DNA of 64,000 bases from Alphaproteobacteria bacterium (GTDB lineage: Bacteria; Pseudomonadota; Alphaproteobacteria; Micavibrionales; UBA2020), in contig JAEUKT010000001.1 of assembly GCA_016794125.1 (NCBI GenBank), positions 124,001-188,000 of the forward strand. Direction: 5' to 3'. Shown piece after piece: positions 29,231 to 37,309 of this stretch. The notes beneath the pieces were generated by a model. It ran no database searches. It was given only the letters and a program-made list of their open reading frames with translations, and was not told the DNA's origin. A program made the position numbers and the translations under genes. Within the stretch, counting starts at the first letter, position 1; every line of letters starts with the position of its first letter.

Positions 29231-29860
29231 GTGGAAAACGGCCTGTATGAACATGCGATCAACGTGGCAAGCGTGGTGGGCAGCGTCGCCTTCGCCGCCT
29301 CCGGCTTTATGGTGGGCGCGCGCAAAAAACTCGACCTGATGGGCATCCTGATCCTCGCTTTCCTCACCGCGAATGGCGGCGGCGTGCTGCGCGACCTGCT
29401 GACCGGCCAGCCGCCCGCGATGATGAAGAATGCCGAACCGTTCTGGCTGGTGGGGCTGACCGTGCTGGCCTGCCTTGCCTTTCGCCTGCAAAAAAGATCG
29501 GGACTGGAACGCAGCTGGATTTTCATCCTCAGCGACGGCATCGGCCTTGTCGCCTTCGGCATCACGGGCGCGATGACAGGCATCACACTGGGCGTGCATT
29601 TCTTTGGCGTGCTGACATTATCGCTGCTGACCGCCGTTGGCGGCGGCATTATCCGCGACCTGCTGGTGAACGAAGTGCCCGAGGTGCTGCATGGCGGATT
29701 TTACGGCAGCGTCGCGCTGCTGCTGGGCTGCGCGCTGTTCGCGCTGCATGTGGCGGGCTGGATGAATCCTGTATCGATCATGACGGTGTTCGCGGGCGGG
29801 ATTGCCCTGCGGCTTGTCGCCTACCATTACAAATGGTCGCTGCCGAAAATTACAGGCTGA
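29231..29860 (+). CDS. TRIC-type cation channel (UPF0126)
   Basis: 209 residues, seven hydrophobic helices in two repeats, each with the glycine-rich motif: NGGGVLRDLLTGQPP in the first and VGGGIIRDLLVNEVPEVL in the second. This is the trimeric intracellular cation channel fold, conducting monovalent cations in bacteria. GTG start at 29231 after GAGG. The last 11 bases overlap the end of the convergent frameshifted gene. Confidence 0.92.
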   Translation: MENGLYEHAINVASVVGSVAFAASGFMVGARKKLDLMGILILAFLTANGGGVLRDLLTGQPPAMMKNAEPFWLVGLTVLACLAFRLQKRSGLERSWIFILSDGIGLVAFGITGAMTGITLGVHFFGVLTLSLLTAVGGGIIRDLLVNEVPEVLHGGFYGSVALLLGCALFALHVAGWMNPVSIMTVFAGGIALRLVAYHYKWSLPKITG

Positions 29861-30424
29861 AGCCGTTCCCGTTCCTTTTGTCTTTCGGGCGGGTGTTTAC
29901 GGGTGGATCAATGATGCGCATGCCGCGCTGCATGAACGCTTCGCGCAGCGGCGGGCTTTTGCGCACCAGCTCCTGCGCCTTGGGCGATTTTGCCAGCGAT
30001 TCAAGCCGGTGCAATACGATATCATCCAGTTCACGTACAACATCGGATCGGGCGGCCTGAATGACCGGCCCATGCTGTTCCATGCGTGCCGCGAATGCGG
30101 CGGCGTCCTGCCGGTGGCGGCGGGACGCATAAACCGACATCCCCATCATGGCGGGGCCGATCAGCAAGACACCTAAAGGCGTGCCAAGTGCGGCGGCGGC
30201 ACGGATGCCCCGATGCCCAGCATCGTGCGCCCCATGCGTTTGTCCTGCAGCGCGTCGTATTCGCGCTGGCGGTCGCGCAAATAACGGTCGATGTCGTCGC
30301 GCAGCCGCAGCGCAGACGCGTAGCGGTCGCCGGTATCCTCCAGCCGCGCGATGGCTGCGGCACGTTCCGCAAACGATGCGGCGGCGGCAGCCATCGGGTC
30401 CGGTTTGTCCTTGCCTTTGAACAT
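29850..30424 (-). pseudogene. Frameshifted membrane protein, end of a copper-type cluster
   Basis: The frame that starts at 30424 (MFKGKDKPDPMAAAAASFAE, then DDIDRYLRDRQREYDALQDK RMGRTMLGIG) stops at 30173. The sequence that should follow lies in another frame and runs to 29850: ALGTPLGVLLIGPAMMGMSVYA (membrane helix), then RMEQHGPVIQAARSDVVREL and a polar tail. Adding one base in the C4 run at 30208-30211 (a G run on the coding strand) would restore an intact protein of 191 residues with one or two membrane helices. It is either a sequencing error, a recent mutation or a -1 frameshift. Its start overlaps the sco1 stop by one base. Confidence 0.75.
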
Positions 30425-31005
30425 TACAGCAGGGGTTCGATTTTCTCGGCGATGGTCGAGGCGCCGGCATCGCCCTTCATGATCGCCAGCATTTTATCGT
30501 CGGGCGACATGAAATAGACGAACGCGGAATGATCGACGGTGTAATCCTTGCCGCCATCGGTTTCGCGTTTCGCGGCATAGACCTTGTAGGTCTGTTCCGC
30601 CGCTTTCAATTGCTCCGGCGTGCCCGTCAGACCTTCGATGCGCGGGTCGAAATTGGCGACATAGGCTTTGACGACTTCGGGCGTGTCGCGGCCGGGATCG
30701 GTGGTGATGAACAGGGGCTGGATTTCCTTTGCCTTGTCGCCCAGTTTTTCCAGCGCGCCGCCGATGGCGGTCAGCGTGGTGGGGCAGATTTCGGGGCAGC
30801 TGGTGAAGCCGAAGAACACCAGTTTATATTTGCCGGGCCATGATTTTTCGGTCACGGGCTTGCCCGCGCCGTCAACCAGCGAAAACGCGCCGCCAACGGT
30901 GGATCCGGCAATCGGCTTCGCCTTGGTTTCGGTTTCCGCGCCTGCGGAAAGGGTGATGCCAGCCAGCAGCGCGAATGCGGCGCAGGCGATCAGGAATTTT
31001 TTCAT
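30424..31005 (-). CDS. SCO1/SenC family copper protein
   Basis: 193 residues. Signal peptide MKKFLIACAAFALLAGITLSAGA, then a thioredoxin fold with copper ligands in FTSCPEICPTT (Cys70 and Cys74) and the His in DYTVDHSAFVYF. SCO1 proteins deliver copper to the CuA site of cytochrome c oxidase or serve redox signalling. ATG 31005 has AGGAG 10 bases upstream; the frame starting at 31023 is rejected for this reason. Part of a five-gene minus-strand run with metal-linked features. Confidence 0.93.
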   Translation of the reverse strand: MKKFLIACAAFALLAGITLSAGAETETKAKPIAGSTVGGAFSLVDGAGKPVTEKSWPGKYKLVFFGFTSCPEICPTTLTAIGGALEKLGDKAKEIQPLFITTDPGRDTPEVVKAYVANFDPRIEGLTGTPEQLKAAEQTYKVYAAKRETDGGKDYTVDHSAFVYFMSPDDKMLAIMKGDAGASTIAEKIEPLL

Positions 31006-31072
31006 GTCAGTCTCCTTTTTCAAAAAGAAAAGGATACCGCCCTGCCCTCATCAGGGCAAGGCGGCACACCCG

Positions 31073-31276
31073 TTATTTCAGCCCGTCGATCATGCCCTTG
31101 GGCACTTCGATGACGAATTCGTCCGCGCCGACGCGACCTTCGACGGCGGCCATCGCCGCAGCCGACAGTTTTTTGCCGATAATCACATAGGAGTCATTTT
31201 CGGTTTCCAGCACGGCGGGGCATTGGCTGCAGGTTGCGCAGACGAATTCGGCGGGAGTGATGTCGTTGAGTTTCAT
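31073..31276 (-). CDS. Small Cys-motif protein
   Basis: 67 residues. The N-terminal segment FVCATCSQCPAVLETENDS has three closely spaced cysteines (CxxCxxC), a plausible metal or redox site. The remainder, SYVIIGKKLSAAAMAAVEGR and ADEFVIEVPKGMIDGLK, is a short mixed fold. AGGAG lies 10 bases before the ATG at 31276; the longer frame up to 31369 is not supported. It lies between sco1 and a His-rich membrane protein, so a role in metal handling is inferred from context only. Confidence 0.72.
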   Translation of the reverse strand: MKLNDITPAEFVCATCSQCPAVLETENDSYVIIGKKLSAAAMAAVEGRVGADEFVIEVPKGMIDGLK

Positions 31277-31289
31277 GGTGGTATCTCCT

Positions 31290-31844
31290 TTACATTTTAG
31301 GTTTGTGGTTGTGGTGGTTATGCGCGGGTTGCGCGGTTGGTGGTTCAGTTGCGGGCGTGGTATTGGCACCCGGGCCGCAGATGACCGCAGCGGGCAGTTC
31401 GGGCGCGTGGTTCTGGTGGTGATGCTGGTGAAAACCGCCTAGGTTCATCGCGGCCGATATCGCAAGGCCTGCGATTGCCCCGCCGATGACAAGGCGTTTT
31501 TCCCATTTGCCGGCCTGATGGCCGCGCATGTGTTTCCAGGCATAAAGACCGCCCGCCGTCGCCGCCGCGCTAAAGGCGATGGCAAGGACGGAAAGACCGG
31601 CGGTTGCCGTGGTGATGCCGGCGGTCGCCAGCAGAACGGGTGCCGCAAGGCAGCCCGCATGGCCGGCCAGCAGCCCGCCCGCCCCGCCGCCGACGGCGGC
31701 AAAGGCTTTTTTCAGGAAACCGCGCAGGCCTTTGACGGGCGGCGCATCGGCGTTGTTATCGTTGGTGGGCACAGCGCAATGGTGTGCGCATGACGCTGCG
31801 GGTTTGGACGCATGATCGCCATGCGCCGCGTGATTGTGAGTCAT
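31290..31844 (-). CDS. His-rich membrane protein, probably metal related
   Basis: 184 residues with histidine-rich ends: MTHNHAAHGDHASKPAASCA HHC at the start and HQHHHQNHAPEL and NHHNHKPKM at the end. Between them lie three or four hydrophobic helices (AAVGGGAGGLLAGHAGCLAA, VLLATAGITTATAGLSVLAIAF, VIGGAIAGLAISAAMNLGG). The layout resembles small heavy-metal transport proteins of the MerC/MerT sort, but no exact family is claimed. AGGA precedes the ATG. Context with sco1 suggests copper. Confidence 0.75.
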   Translation of the reverse strand: MTHNHAAHGDHASKPAASCAHHCAVPTNDNNADAPPVKGLRGFLKKAFAAVGGGAGGLLAGHAGCLAAPVLLATAGITTATAGLSVLAIAFSAAATAGGLYAWKHMRGHQAGKWEKRLVIGGAIAGLAISAAMNLGGFHQHHHQNHAPELPAAVICGPGANTTPATEPPTAQPAHNHHNHKPKM

Positions 31845-31880
31845 CGTAATGATCCTGATGTCGCAAATTTACGGAAGGGT

Positions 31881-32294
31881 TCAGCGCAGTTTCAGCGAAA
31901 CCGGCGGGCCTTGCGACTGGAAGGATTTGGAAGAGCGCTTTTCTTCGGGCGCGCGTTCACGGGCGGGAGCGGGAGGCGTTTTGTCGAAGATCGACGGCGG
32001 CAGCTGCGGCGGCGCGACATTGGTGCCGAGCGAGAAATGGGCGGCAAACGCGCAAGGCGCGTCATGTGCGGCGGGCGCGTGCTGCTTTTGCGGCTGGTCG
32101 GGAATCTGGTCGGCGGGCAGATAAACCGTCGTATCGCCGGTAACGCCGGAGCAGATGACCAGCGGCAGCAATTCCCCGCCGGTTGACGCAAAAGCAGGCA
32201 TAAAACCTGCCGGTACCATCGCGCGCGCCATCACGCCCAGCAGCACAAGGCAGCGGAGGATGGCAAGGGCATTGATTTTAAAACGCGCGATCAT
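31881..32294 (-). CDS. DUF2946-like exported protein
   Basis: 137 residues from ATG 32294. It has an N-terminal membrane helix or signal (LAILRCLVLLGVMARAMVPA), then VPAGFMPAFASTGGELLPLVICSG, the signature I recall for DUF2946, a family often found beside copper-resistance or TonB copper-receptor genes. A histidine/cysteine patch KQHAPAAHDAPCAFAAHF and a basic tail follow. An alternative TTG at 32351 is less likely. First gene of the metal-linked run that continues to 29850. Confidence 0.72.
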   Translation of the reverse strand: MIARFKINALAILRCLVLLGVMARAMVPAGFMPAFASTGGELLPLVICSGVTGDTTVYLPADQIPDQPQKQHAPAAHDAPCAFAAHFSLGTNVAPPQLPPSIFDKTPPAPARERAPEEKRSSKSFQSQGPPVSLKLR

Positions 32295-32363
32295 GACGAC
32301 AGGTGTAGCAAAAAATTCCCGCAGCGCGAAGACATAAAATTTCTTTTGCAAACAAGGCTGTTT

Positions 32364-33704
32364 TTAGCCGAGGCGCAGCTGGGCGGGTTTGTACGACGCA
32401 ACAGGTACGGGGCTGGCTTTCGGCGCGTTCTGCAGTTCGAATTCCTCCCGAAGCTTTTTCGCGCCGGGGAATTCGGTTTCGACCACTTTTTTCAGCAACC
32501 CGCTCATGGACTCGGCGTCCTTATACGCCGCGCCCAGATAGGTGAAGGATTTCGACGGATGCAGGAAGCGGCGTGCGTAATCCTCGATGATCGCGGCCTG
32601 CTGCTCCACGCGGTAATCCTCGAAATTCGACTTTGACGTTAACGTGTAGGTGTATTTGTCTTTTGCCGTCGGCGGGGTATCGTTCGTATAGGCGCGGTTG
32701 TTCTGGTTCTGCCAGACATGCGTCAGTTCATGGATGAAGGTGCCGAATTTATACGCGTTCGTTTCGGCCGAAAAATCCCTGGAGCTGTTTTCAGGCCCCC
32801 AGAAATCCGCCACGACCCTACCTGAATCGACGGAGCCCACGATATCGTCATAACCCTGCGGGTGCATATTGGCGCGGATGGTGTCGATATTGATGGTTTC
32901 GCCAAAGATGCCCTTTAATATCCGCGCCTCGCCTTCCGTCAGGGCGCGCACCTCGACATTCGCAAAGGCTTCGCGCGCGGCGGTTGCGGCGGGAAACTGC
33001 TCCTCCACCGTCGCCTCCAGCTGCGGATCGGTTTCACTGTTGTCGGGCTGGCCTTCGCGCCAGAATGATTTACGCTCGGGATGCAGGAAACGGCGGGCGT
33101 AATCCTCCATCATCTTCGCCTGCTGAATCTGGCCGTAATCGACAAAGGATGTTTCATCATCCAGTTCATATTTCAGCACGTTCTTGTCGCCACGCGTGAA
33201 TTCGCCGTTCGTCCCGTTCTGCCACAGGCGCGTCAGTTCATAGACGAATGATCCAAAATTGCTGACCTTATCGCGGCTGAAATCGGCGGATGCGTTTTTC
33301 TCGCCGTAAAATTCTATGTCCCTGGTGTTATCGCCGACAACGCCGGAGCGCAGGTCCGGGCGTTCGTCCTTGAAGAAATGGACCCGGATGATGTCGGGGT
33401 TCAACTGGTCGCCGAAAATTTTGGTGACGGCCTCGCGCTCCCCCGCTGTCAGGTGGCGGGACAGGTACGGCGCAACCTCGCCGCTATAGGCATAGGGCGC
33501 TTCGACCACTTGCGGCACGACTGCGGGCTGCGTGCCGATGGTTTGGGCGATAGGCGCAGGTATTAATGGCGGCGTATTGTCGTTCTGCGCTTTTTGCCCA
33601 TGCAGGCCGACAGTCACGCCCGTCACAAGCACAGCCGACGCGAAAATCGCGGTCAATCCTTTACGCAATCTGGACTTCGGCTGCGCGCCTGCCATTTGAT
33701 ACAT
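32364..33704 (-). CDS. Duplicated HELTHVWQ metallopeptidase-like protein 1
   Basis: 446 residues. An N-terminal membrane anchor or signal (LTAIFASAVLVTGVTVGLHG) and a Pro-rich linker precede two copies of a domain of about 170 residues. Each copy starts LTxGExxxxxxIFG, has a central helix, and ends with EDYARRFLHP. The C-terminal copy has the zinc motif FIHELTHVWQNQ near 300 and the later Glu in AIIEDYARRF. The N-terminal copy has YELTRLWQNG, so its first His is lost and it is probably inactive. The domain resembles, from memory, alphaproteobacterial vgr-related proteins. The adjacent gene is a paralogue. The substrate is unknown. Confidence 0.8.
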   Translation of the reverse strand: MYQMAGAQPKSRLRKGLTAIFASAVLVTGVTVGLHGQKAQNDNTPPLIPAPIAQTIGTQPAVVPQVVEAPYAYSGEVAPYLSRHLTAGEREAVTKIFGDQLNPDIIRVHFFKDERPDLRSGVVGDNTRDIEFYGEKNASADFSRDKVSNFGSFVYELTRLWQNGTNGEFTRGDKNVLKYELDDETSFVDYGQIQQAKMMEDYARRFLHPERKSFWREGQPDNSETDPQLEATVEEQFPAATAAREAFANVEVRALTEGEARILKGIFGETINIDTIRANMHPQGYDDIVGSVDSGRVVADFWGPENSSRDFSAETNAYKFGTFIHELTHVWQNQNNRAYTNDTPPTAKDKYTYTLTSKSNFEDYRVEQQAAIIEDYARRFLHPSKSFTYLGAAYKDAESMSGLLKKVVETEFPGAKKLREEFELQNAPKASPVPVASYKPAQLRLG

Positions 33705-33767
33705 ACTCTATAAATTTTGGATTTATAGATAATATATGCAAAAATTGGCGGGGTCTAGGCGTAATTA

Positions 33768-35087
33768 TCAGCCATAGGCCGGAATTGCTGCGGGGCGGTA
33801 AGATGCCACGGGCGTGCCGCCATAGCTGCGGCTGCGTTCGTAATTCAGGCGTAGTTGCCTGGCTGCCGGAAACTGCGTTTCCACCATTTTCATCAGCATC
33901 GCCGCCTTGGATTCCGGATCGTCATAGACCTGCCCCAGCCATGTAAATGATTTGGAAGGGTGCAGAAAACGGCGGGCGTAATCCTCCACCATCGCGGCCT
34001 GCTGTTCCACGCCGTAATCGGTGAATTTGTATTTCGCCTCGAGCGGGTACAGATATTTGTTCCCCTCCGGCACATAGCTGGAAGTGAAGCGGTCATTCGT
34101 CTGGTTCTGCCACACATGCGTCAGTTCGTGGACGAAAGTGCCGAAGTTTTCGGCGTTGTTGCCCTTGGTGTAGTCGCCGGAATGGTTGTCGCTGCCCCAG
34201 AAATCGGCTGCGCGCGATGACGCAACCGAACCCACAGCATCGTCGTATTTTTCGGGGTGCAGATACAGCTTGATCTGCGTCGTGTCGATCTGGCCTGCGA
34301 AGATGCCCTTGATCAGCGCGGTTTCTGCGGGCGTCATGGCGCGGATTTCGACACTCGCAAAATCAAGGCGCGCCTGCTTTGCAGCCGGAAATTGGCGTTC
34401 CACAAGACGCTGCAAATACGGGTCGGTATCCATGCGGTCGCCATAGGCCTCGTTCAGCCAGAGCGAGGCGCGATCCGGATGAAGGAAACGCCGCGCGTAA
34501 TCCTCCATGATCTGCGACTGCTGCATACGGCCATAGGACTGGAAGCTATAACGGCTGTCGAGTTCATAGCCGGAAGCATCCGGCGTGCCGTGCGTGAATT
34601 TGCCGCCTGTCTGGTTCTGCCACAACTGCGTTATTTCGTAGACGAAAGTGCCGAAATTATCCGCGCCTTCGCGGCTGTAATCTCTGGCCGCAATATCCTT
34701 GCCGTAGATGTTGATGGTGTCGGTGCTGCCGGGCGGAATGTCGGACACGCGGTTATCGGCGGGTTCCTTGAAAAACTGGAATTTCAGCTGCGATACATCC
34801 AGTGCCGTGCCGAATAGTTTTGCTGCCAGCTGCACCTCCCCCGGCGTGATGCGGCGCGCGGCGTAGGCGCCGGGTGCGAGCGCGAGTCCGTCATTGGCGG
34901 GCGCGGGTATCGAAATCACGGTTGGCGGCGGCTGCACGGGAACGGCGGCGGGCGGCGGTGCGGGCGGTTTGTCGTCATCCTTCGTCAGATGATCGTACAG
35001 GTTATTCATGCCGACGCCGCCCAGCGCGACCAGAAACACGACCGACAGCCCGTTGCGTAATTTCAAACCGATTTGCTTGCCGTCCAT
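33768..35087 (-). CDS. Duplicated HELTHVWQ metallopeptidase-like protein 2
   Basis: 439 residues, ATG 35087 with GGGAAA upstream. Same plan as the gene at 32364: N-terminal anchor (GLSVVFLVALGGVGMNNLYD), Pro-rich linker, degenerate first domain (TFVYEITQLWQNQ, again Tyr where the first zinc His should be) and an intact second domain (TFVHELTHVWQNQ, then AAMVEDYARRFLHPSKSFTW). The loss of the His in both N-terminal copies shows that the internal duplication came before the gene duplication. Likely periplasmic or surface-anchored. The substrate is unknown. Confidence 0.8.
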   Translation of the reverse strand: MDGKQIGLKLRNGLSVVFLVALGGVGMNNLYDHLTKDDDKPPAPPPAAVPVQPPPTVISIPAPANDGLALAPGAYAARRITPGEVQLAAKLFGTALDVSQLKFQFFKEPADNRVSDIPPGSTDTINIYGKDIAARDYSREGADNFGTFVYEITQLWQNQTGGKFTHGTPDASGYELDSRYSFQSYGRMQQSQIMEDYARRFLHPDRASLWLNEAYGDRMDTDPYLQRLVERQFPAAKQARLDFASVEIRAMTPAETALIKGIFAGQIDTTQIKLYLHPEKYDDAVGSVASSRAADFWGSDNHSGDYTKGNNAENFGTFVHELTHVWQNQTNDRFTSSYVPEGNKYLYPLEAKYKFTDYGVEQQAAMVEDYARRFLHPSKSFTWLGQVYDDPESKAAMLMKMVETQFPAARQLRLNYERSRSYGGTPVASYRPAAIPAYG

Positions 35088-35216
35088 GATGTTTTCCCAA
35101 CCGGATGTCGTGCTTGATGCCGGCATCTTTCAAATGTTGAAAGATATTATATGGAAATAGATCATCTGTCGATCAATAATCGATTAATTGCGTCTTTTCA
35201 TGTGGATAGCTGCTTA

Positions 35217-35906
35217 TTAAGCTTCGATATCGAGGGTCTGTCCCTCGTCCGCAACCGGCACGACATCCGGGGAGTCGCCGGTCGTGTCGCCGCTGTCATC
35301 CGCAGGCGCGTCGGCGTTGGTCACGGGCGGGCGCTGCAGTGCCGCGATGTCCGCTGCGATTTTTTCGATGTACTGCTTGGCCTGATAAAGGTCGAGGCTG
35401 AAATATTCGCCCTCCTTGCGCAGTTCGGGCTTCAGCACGACCGTAAAGGTCTTGGCGTTGTTCAGGAGCAGGCGCGTGTCTGAAATGAATTTCAGCCTTT
35501 CCTGCGTTGTCATTTCCGCGCCGGCGTTATAGGCCTTGACGTAGTCGGCGGTCGCGGAGGCAAGCTCTTTCATGCTATAGCTCAGCGCGCGGATGCTTTG
35601 CTTCGCCGTCATCGTCGTGTCTTCAGACTGGCGTTCGTTTTTGTAAAGGCGGTATGCGTCGCGGGTAAAGGCCAGCTTGGCTTCGGCCGATGCCTTGCTC
35701 TTTTCGGCGGTGCTGAGGGCGGAGCCTTGCAGCGCGTTTAAAAGGCCGACTTCCTTGATGCGGGCGGATTTCAGGAAGCCGTATTGCATGGTATCGGGGA
35801 TAGCGCCGCCGATCTTGCTGAGCGTCAGGTCAAAGCTTCCGCCGACCTTGTACTTGTACTTGGCCTGGAAAGCAGCAACAGCAGGATTGTTGGTGTTGAT
35901 CGCCAT
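35217..35906 (-). CDS. Hypothetical protein, helical with acidic tail
   Basis: Not recognised. 229 residues, no signal peptide. The start MAINTNNPAVAAFQAKYKYK is followed by FDLTLSKIGGAIPDTMQYGF and mostly helices (SALSTAEKSKASAEAKLAFT, LSYSMKELASATADYVKAYN). The C terminus is disordered and acidic (DAPADDSGDTTGDSPDVV). It lies upstream of the two metallopeptidase-like genes, on the same strand, separated by 130 bases. A secreted or surface role is possible but not shown. Confidence 0.7.
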   Translation of the reverse strand: MAINTNNPAVAAFQAKYKYKVGGSFDLTLSKIGGAIPDTMQYGFLKSARIKEVGLLNALQGSALSTAEKSKASAEAKLAFTRDAYRLYKNERQSEDTTMTAKQSIRALSYSMKELASATADYVKAYNAGAEMTTQERLKFISDTRLLLNNAKTFTVVLKPELRKEGEYFSLDLYQAKQYIEKIAADIAALQRPPVTNADAPADDSGDTTGDSPDVVPVADEGQTLDIEA

Positions 35907-36129
35907 ATCGTTTTGAGCTTACCTTTCTGGCAGCATTCACCGGATTTCTGTCCTTATTCCATTTTAACGGCCGGACATTAATATTTTGTTAAGTTTGATG
36001 CCCCAAAACGCCAATAACAGGGAACATTCAGGGTTTTTAAGGCGTTAGAGCCCTTCAGGAGGCGCAGCACTTGGCTGGAATCACCGATTGTGCGAAAACG
36101 GATGCAACGTCTTCACGAAGGAACAAGGA

Positions 36130-36516
36130 ATGACGATAGCCGACGGTAAAGTTCGCATATTAATTGTCGATGACAGTCAGGATTCCGCCATGACGCTGGG
36201 CTGGCTGGTGGAGATGATGGATGCCGATTACCGGTTGGCGCATTCAGGCGATGAAGCGATCAAGACTGCGAGCGAATACATCCCCAACCTTGTTTTGATG
36301 GATATCGGGCTGCCCGGCATGTCAGGCTATGATGTCTGCAAAAAAATGAAGGAAATGCCCGCGCTGGCCAATACAGTTTTCGCGGCACAAACCGGCTGGG
36401 GCGAAGAGCAGCACCGCCGCGCGTCTAAGGAAGCGGGATTTGATCACCACCTCGTCAAACCCGTGTCGATAGACAGCCTGCAGGATTTACTGACATCCAT
36501 AAAGGCGCAGAAGTAG
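36130..36516 (+). CDS. Single-domain response regulator (CheY-like)
   Basis: 128 residues, receiver domain only. Acidic pair in ILIVDDSQDSA (Asp14, Asp15), phospho-acceptor Asp58 in LVLMDIGLPGMSGYDV, switch Thr replaced by a Gln-Thr region (FAAQTGWGEEQHRR) and Lys in HHLVKPVS. No output domain, so it must act by protein binding or in a phosphorelay. GAAGGA lies 7 bases before the ATG at 36130. The partner kinase is not in the neighbourhood. Confidence 0.92.
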   Translation: MTIADGKVRILIVDDSQDSAMTLGWLVEMMDADYRLAHSGDEAIKTASEYIPNLVLMDIGLPGMSGYDVCKKMKEMPALANTVFAAQTGWGEEQHRRASKEAGFDHHLVKPVSIDSLQDLLTSIKAQK

Positions 36517-36519
36517 CTT

Positions 36520-36708
36520 TTATTCTTCGTCATCCTCGTCAAAATCAGGCATGCCGATTTCGGCCGCGCCGATCAGCTTAGCCGATGCGACCGTATCCAG
36601 CTTGCGGAATTTGTCGCGCGCGGCCAGCGCCTTTTGCTTGTTCCTGTATTCGTGGATCTCGACGTTTTCAGATTTATAGATCACACGCACGATGAATTCT
36701 TCAGACAT
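36520..36708 (-). CDS. Small acidic-tail hypothetical protein
   Basis: Not recognised. 62 residues: FIVRVIYKSENVEIHEYRNK, a helix QKALAARDKFRKLDTVASAK, and an acidic end PDFDEDDEE. It looks like a small alpha/beta protein. It lies 8 bases after the end of the acidic-tail gene at 36717-37055 and is very likely in one unit with it. Confidence 0.65.
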   Translation of the reverse strand: MSEEFIVRVIYKSENVEIHEYRNKQKALAARDKFRKLDTVASAKLIGAAEIGMPDFDEDDEE

Positions 36709-36716
36709 ATACCGCC

Positions 36717-37055
36717 CTATTCCTCTTCCTCGTCATCCCTGAAGATCTTGGCCTTCAGGTCCTCCTTGATATCATCAAGGCAGAGCGCCGCCAAGGCGAG
36801 GTGGTGTTCGTTTTCGGCGATGTGGACCCAGTCCACGTGTTCTTCTTCGTTGATGGTCAGCACGACCACAGATTTCACCTTGGTGTTCTTGGCGAATTTC
36901 GCCATGTCGCGCAGGAATTTGGGGATGCCGCCCTCGCCGTCGAACTGCACCTTGTCGATGATCGCGCCTTCCTTGAAATTGACGGTGATGACCTGCACCT
37001 TTTCTTCGGGCGGTGCGGCGGGGATTTCGGGGGGCTTGTCGATGCTGTCGGTCAT
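36717..37055 (-). CDS. Hypothetical protein with acidic tail
   Basis: Not recognised. About 112 residues from ATG 37055 (MTDSIDKPPEIPAAPPEEKV); a TTG at 37112 would add 19 residues. Strands VQVITVNFKEGAIIDKVQF and VKSVVVLTINEEEHVDWVHI alternate with helices (IPKFLRDMAKFAKNTK, HLALAALCLDDIKEDLKA), and it ends in DDEEEE. Together with the following small gene it forms a pair of acidic-tail proteins. The start choice is uncertain. Confidence 0.65.
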   Translation of the reverse strand: MTDSIDKPPEIPAAPPEEKVQVITVNFKEGAIIDKVQFDGEGGIPKFLRDMAKFAKNTKVKSVVVLTINEEEHVDWVHIAENEHHLALAALCLDDIKEDLKAKIFRDDEEEE

Positions 37056-37309
37056 GCTGTCCCGCGCCTTGGCCGCGCGCTCCCTGTTTGTCGAATTGAT
37101 CCAATAAAACAAACGCTTCGCCGGCGGATTCCGCTGGGGCTCATGACGCCTGATTTTATTTTACGGCAAAAGGGGCTATTAAAGGATTAATAAAGCCAAG
37201 TATTTGATACATATAATAAAATCTAGGAAATTGACCCGCTTGCACGCATCTGTTAACAATTGAAGTCCACGAACACCGCTATTTCCAAAAGGACAAGACG
37301 CCGCCAGAC

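Noticed and set aside
29850..30470. Single 206-codon minus-strand gene
   Set aside because: Only its second half looks like protein; its first half is an Arg-rich shadow of the frame that starts at 30424. The combination is better explained by a frameshift.
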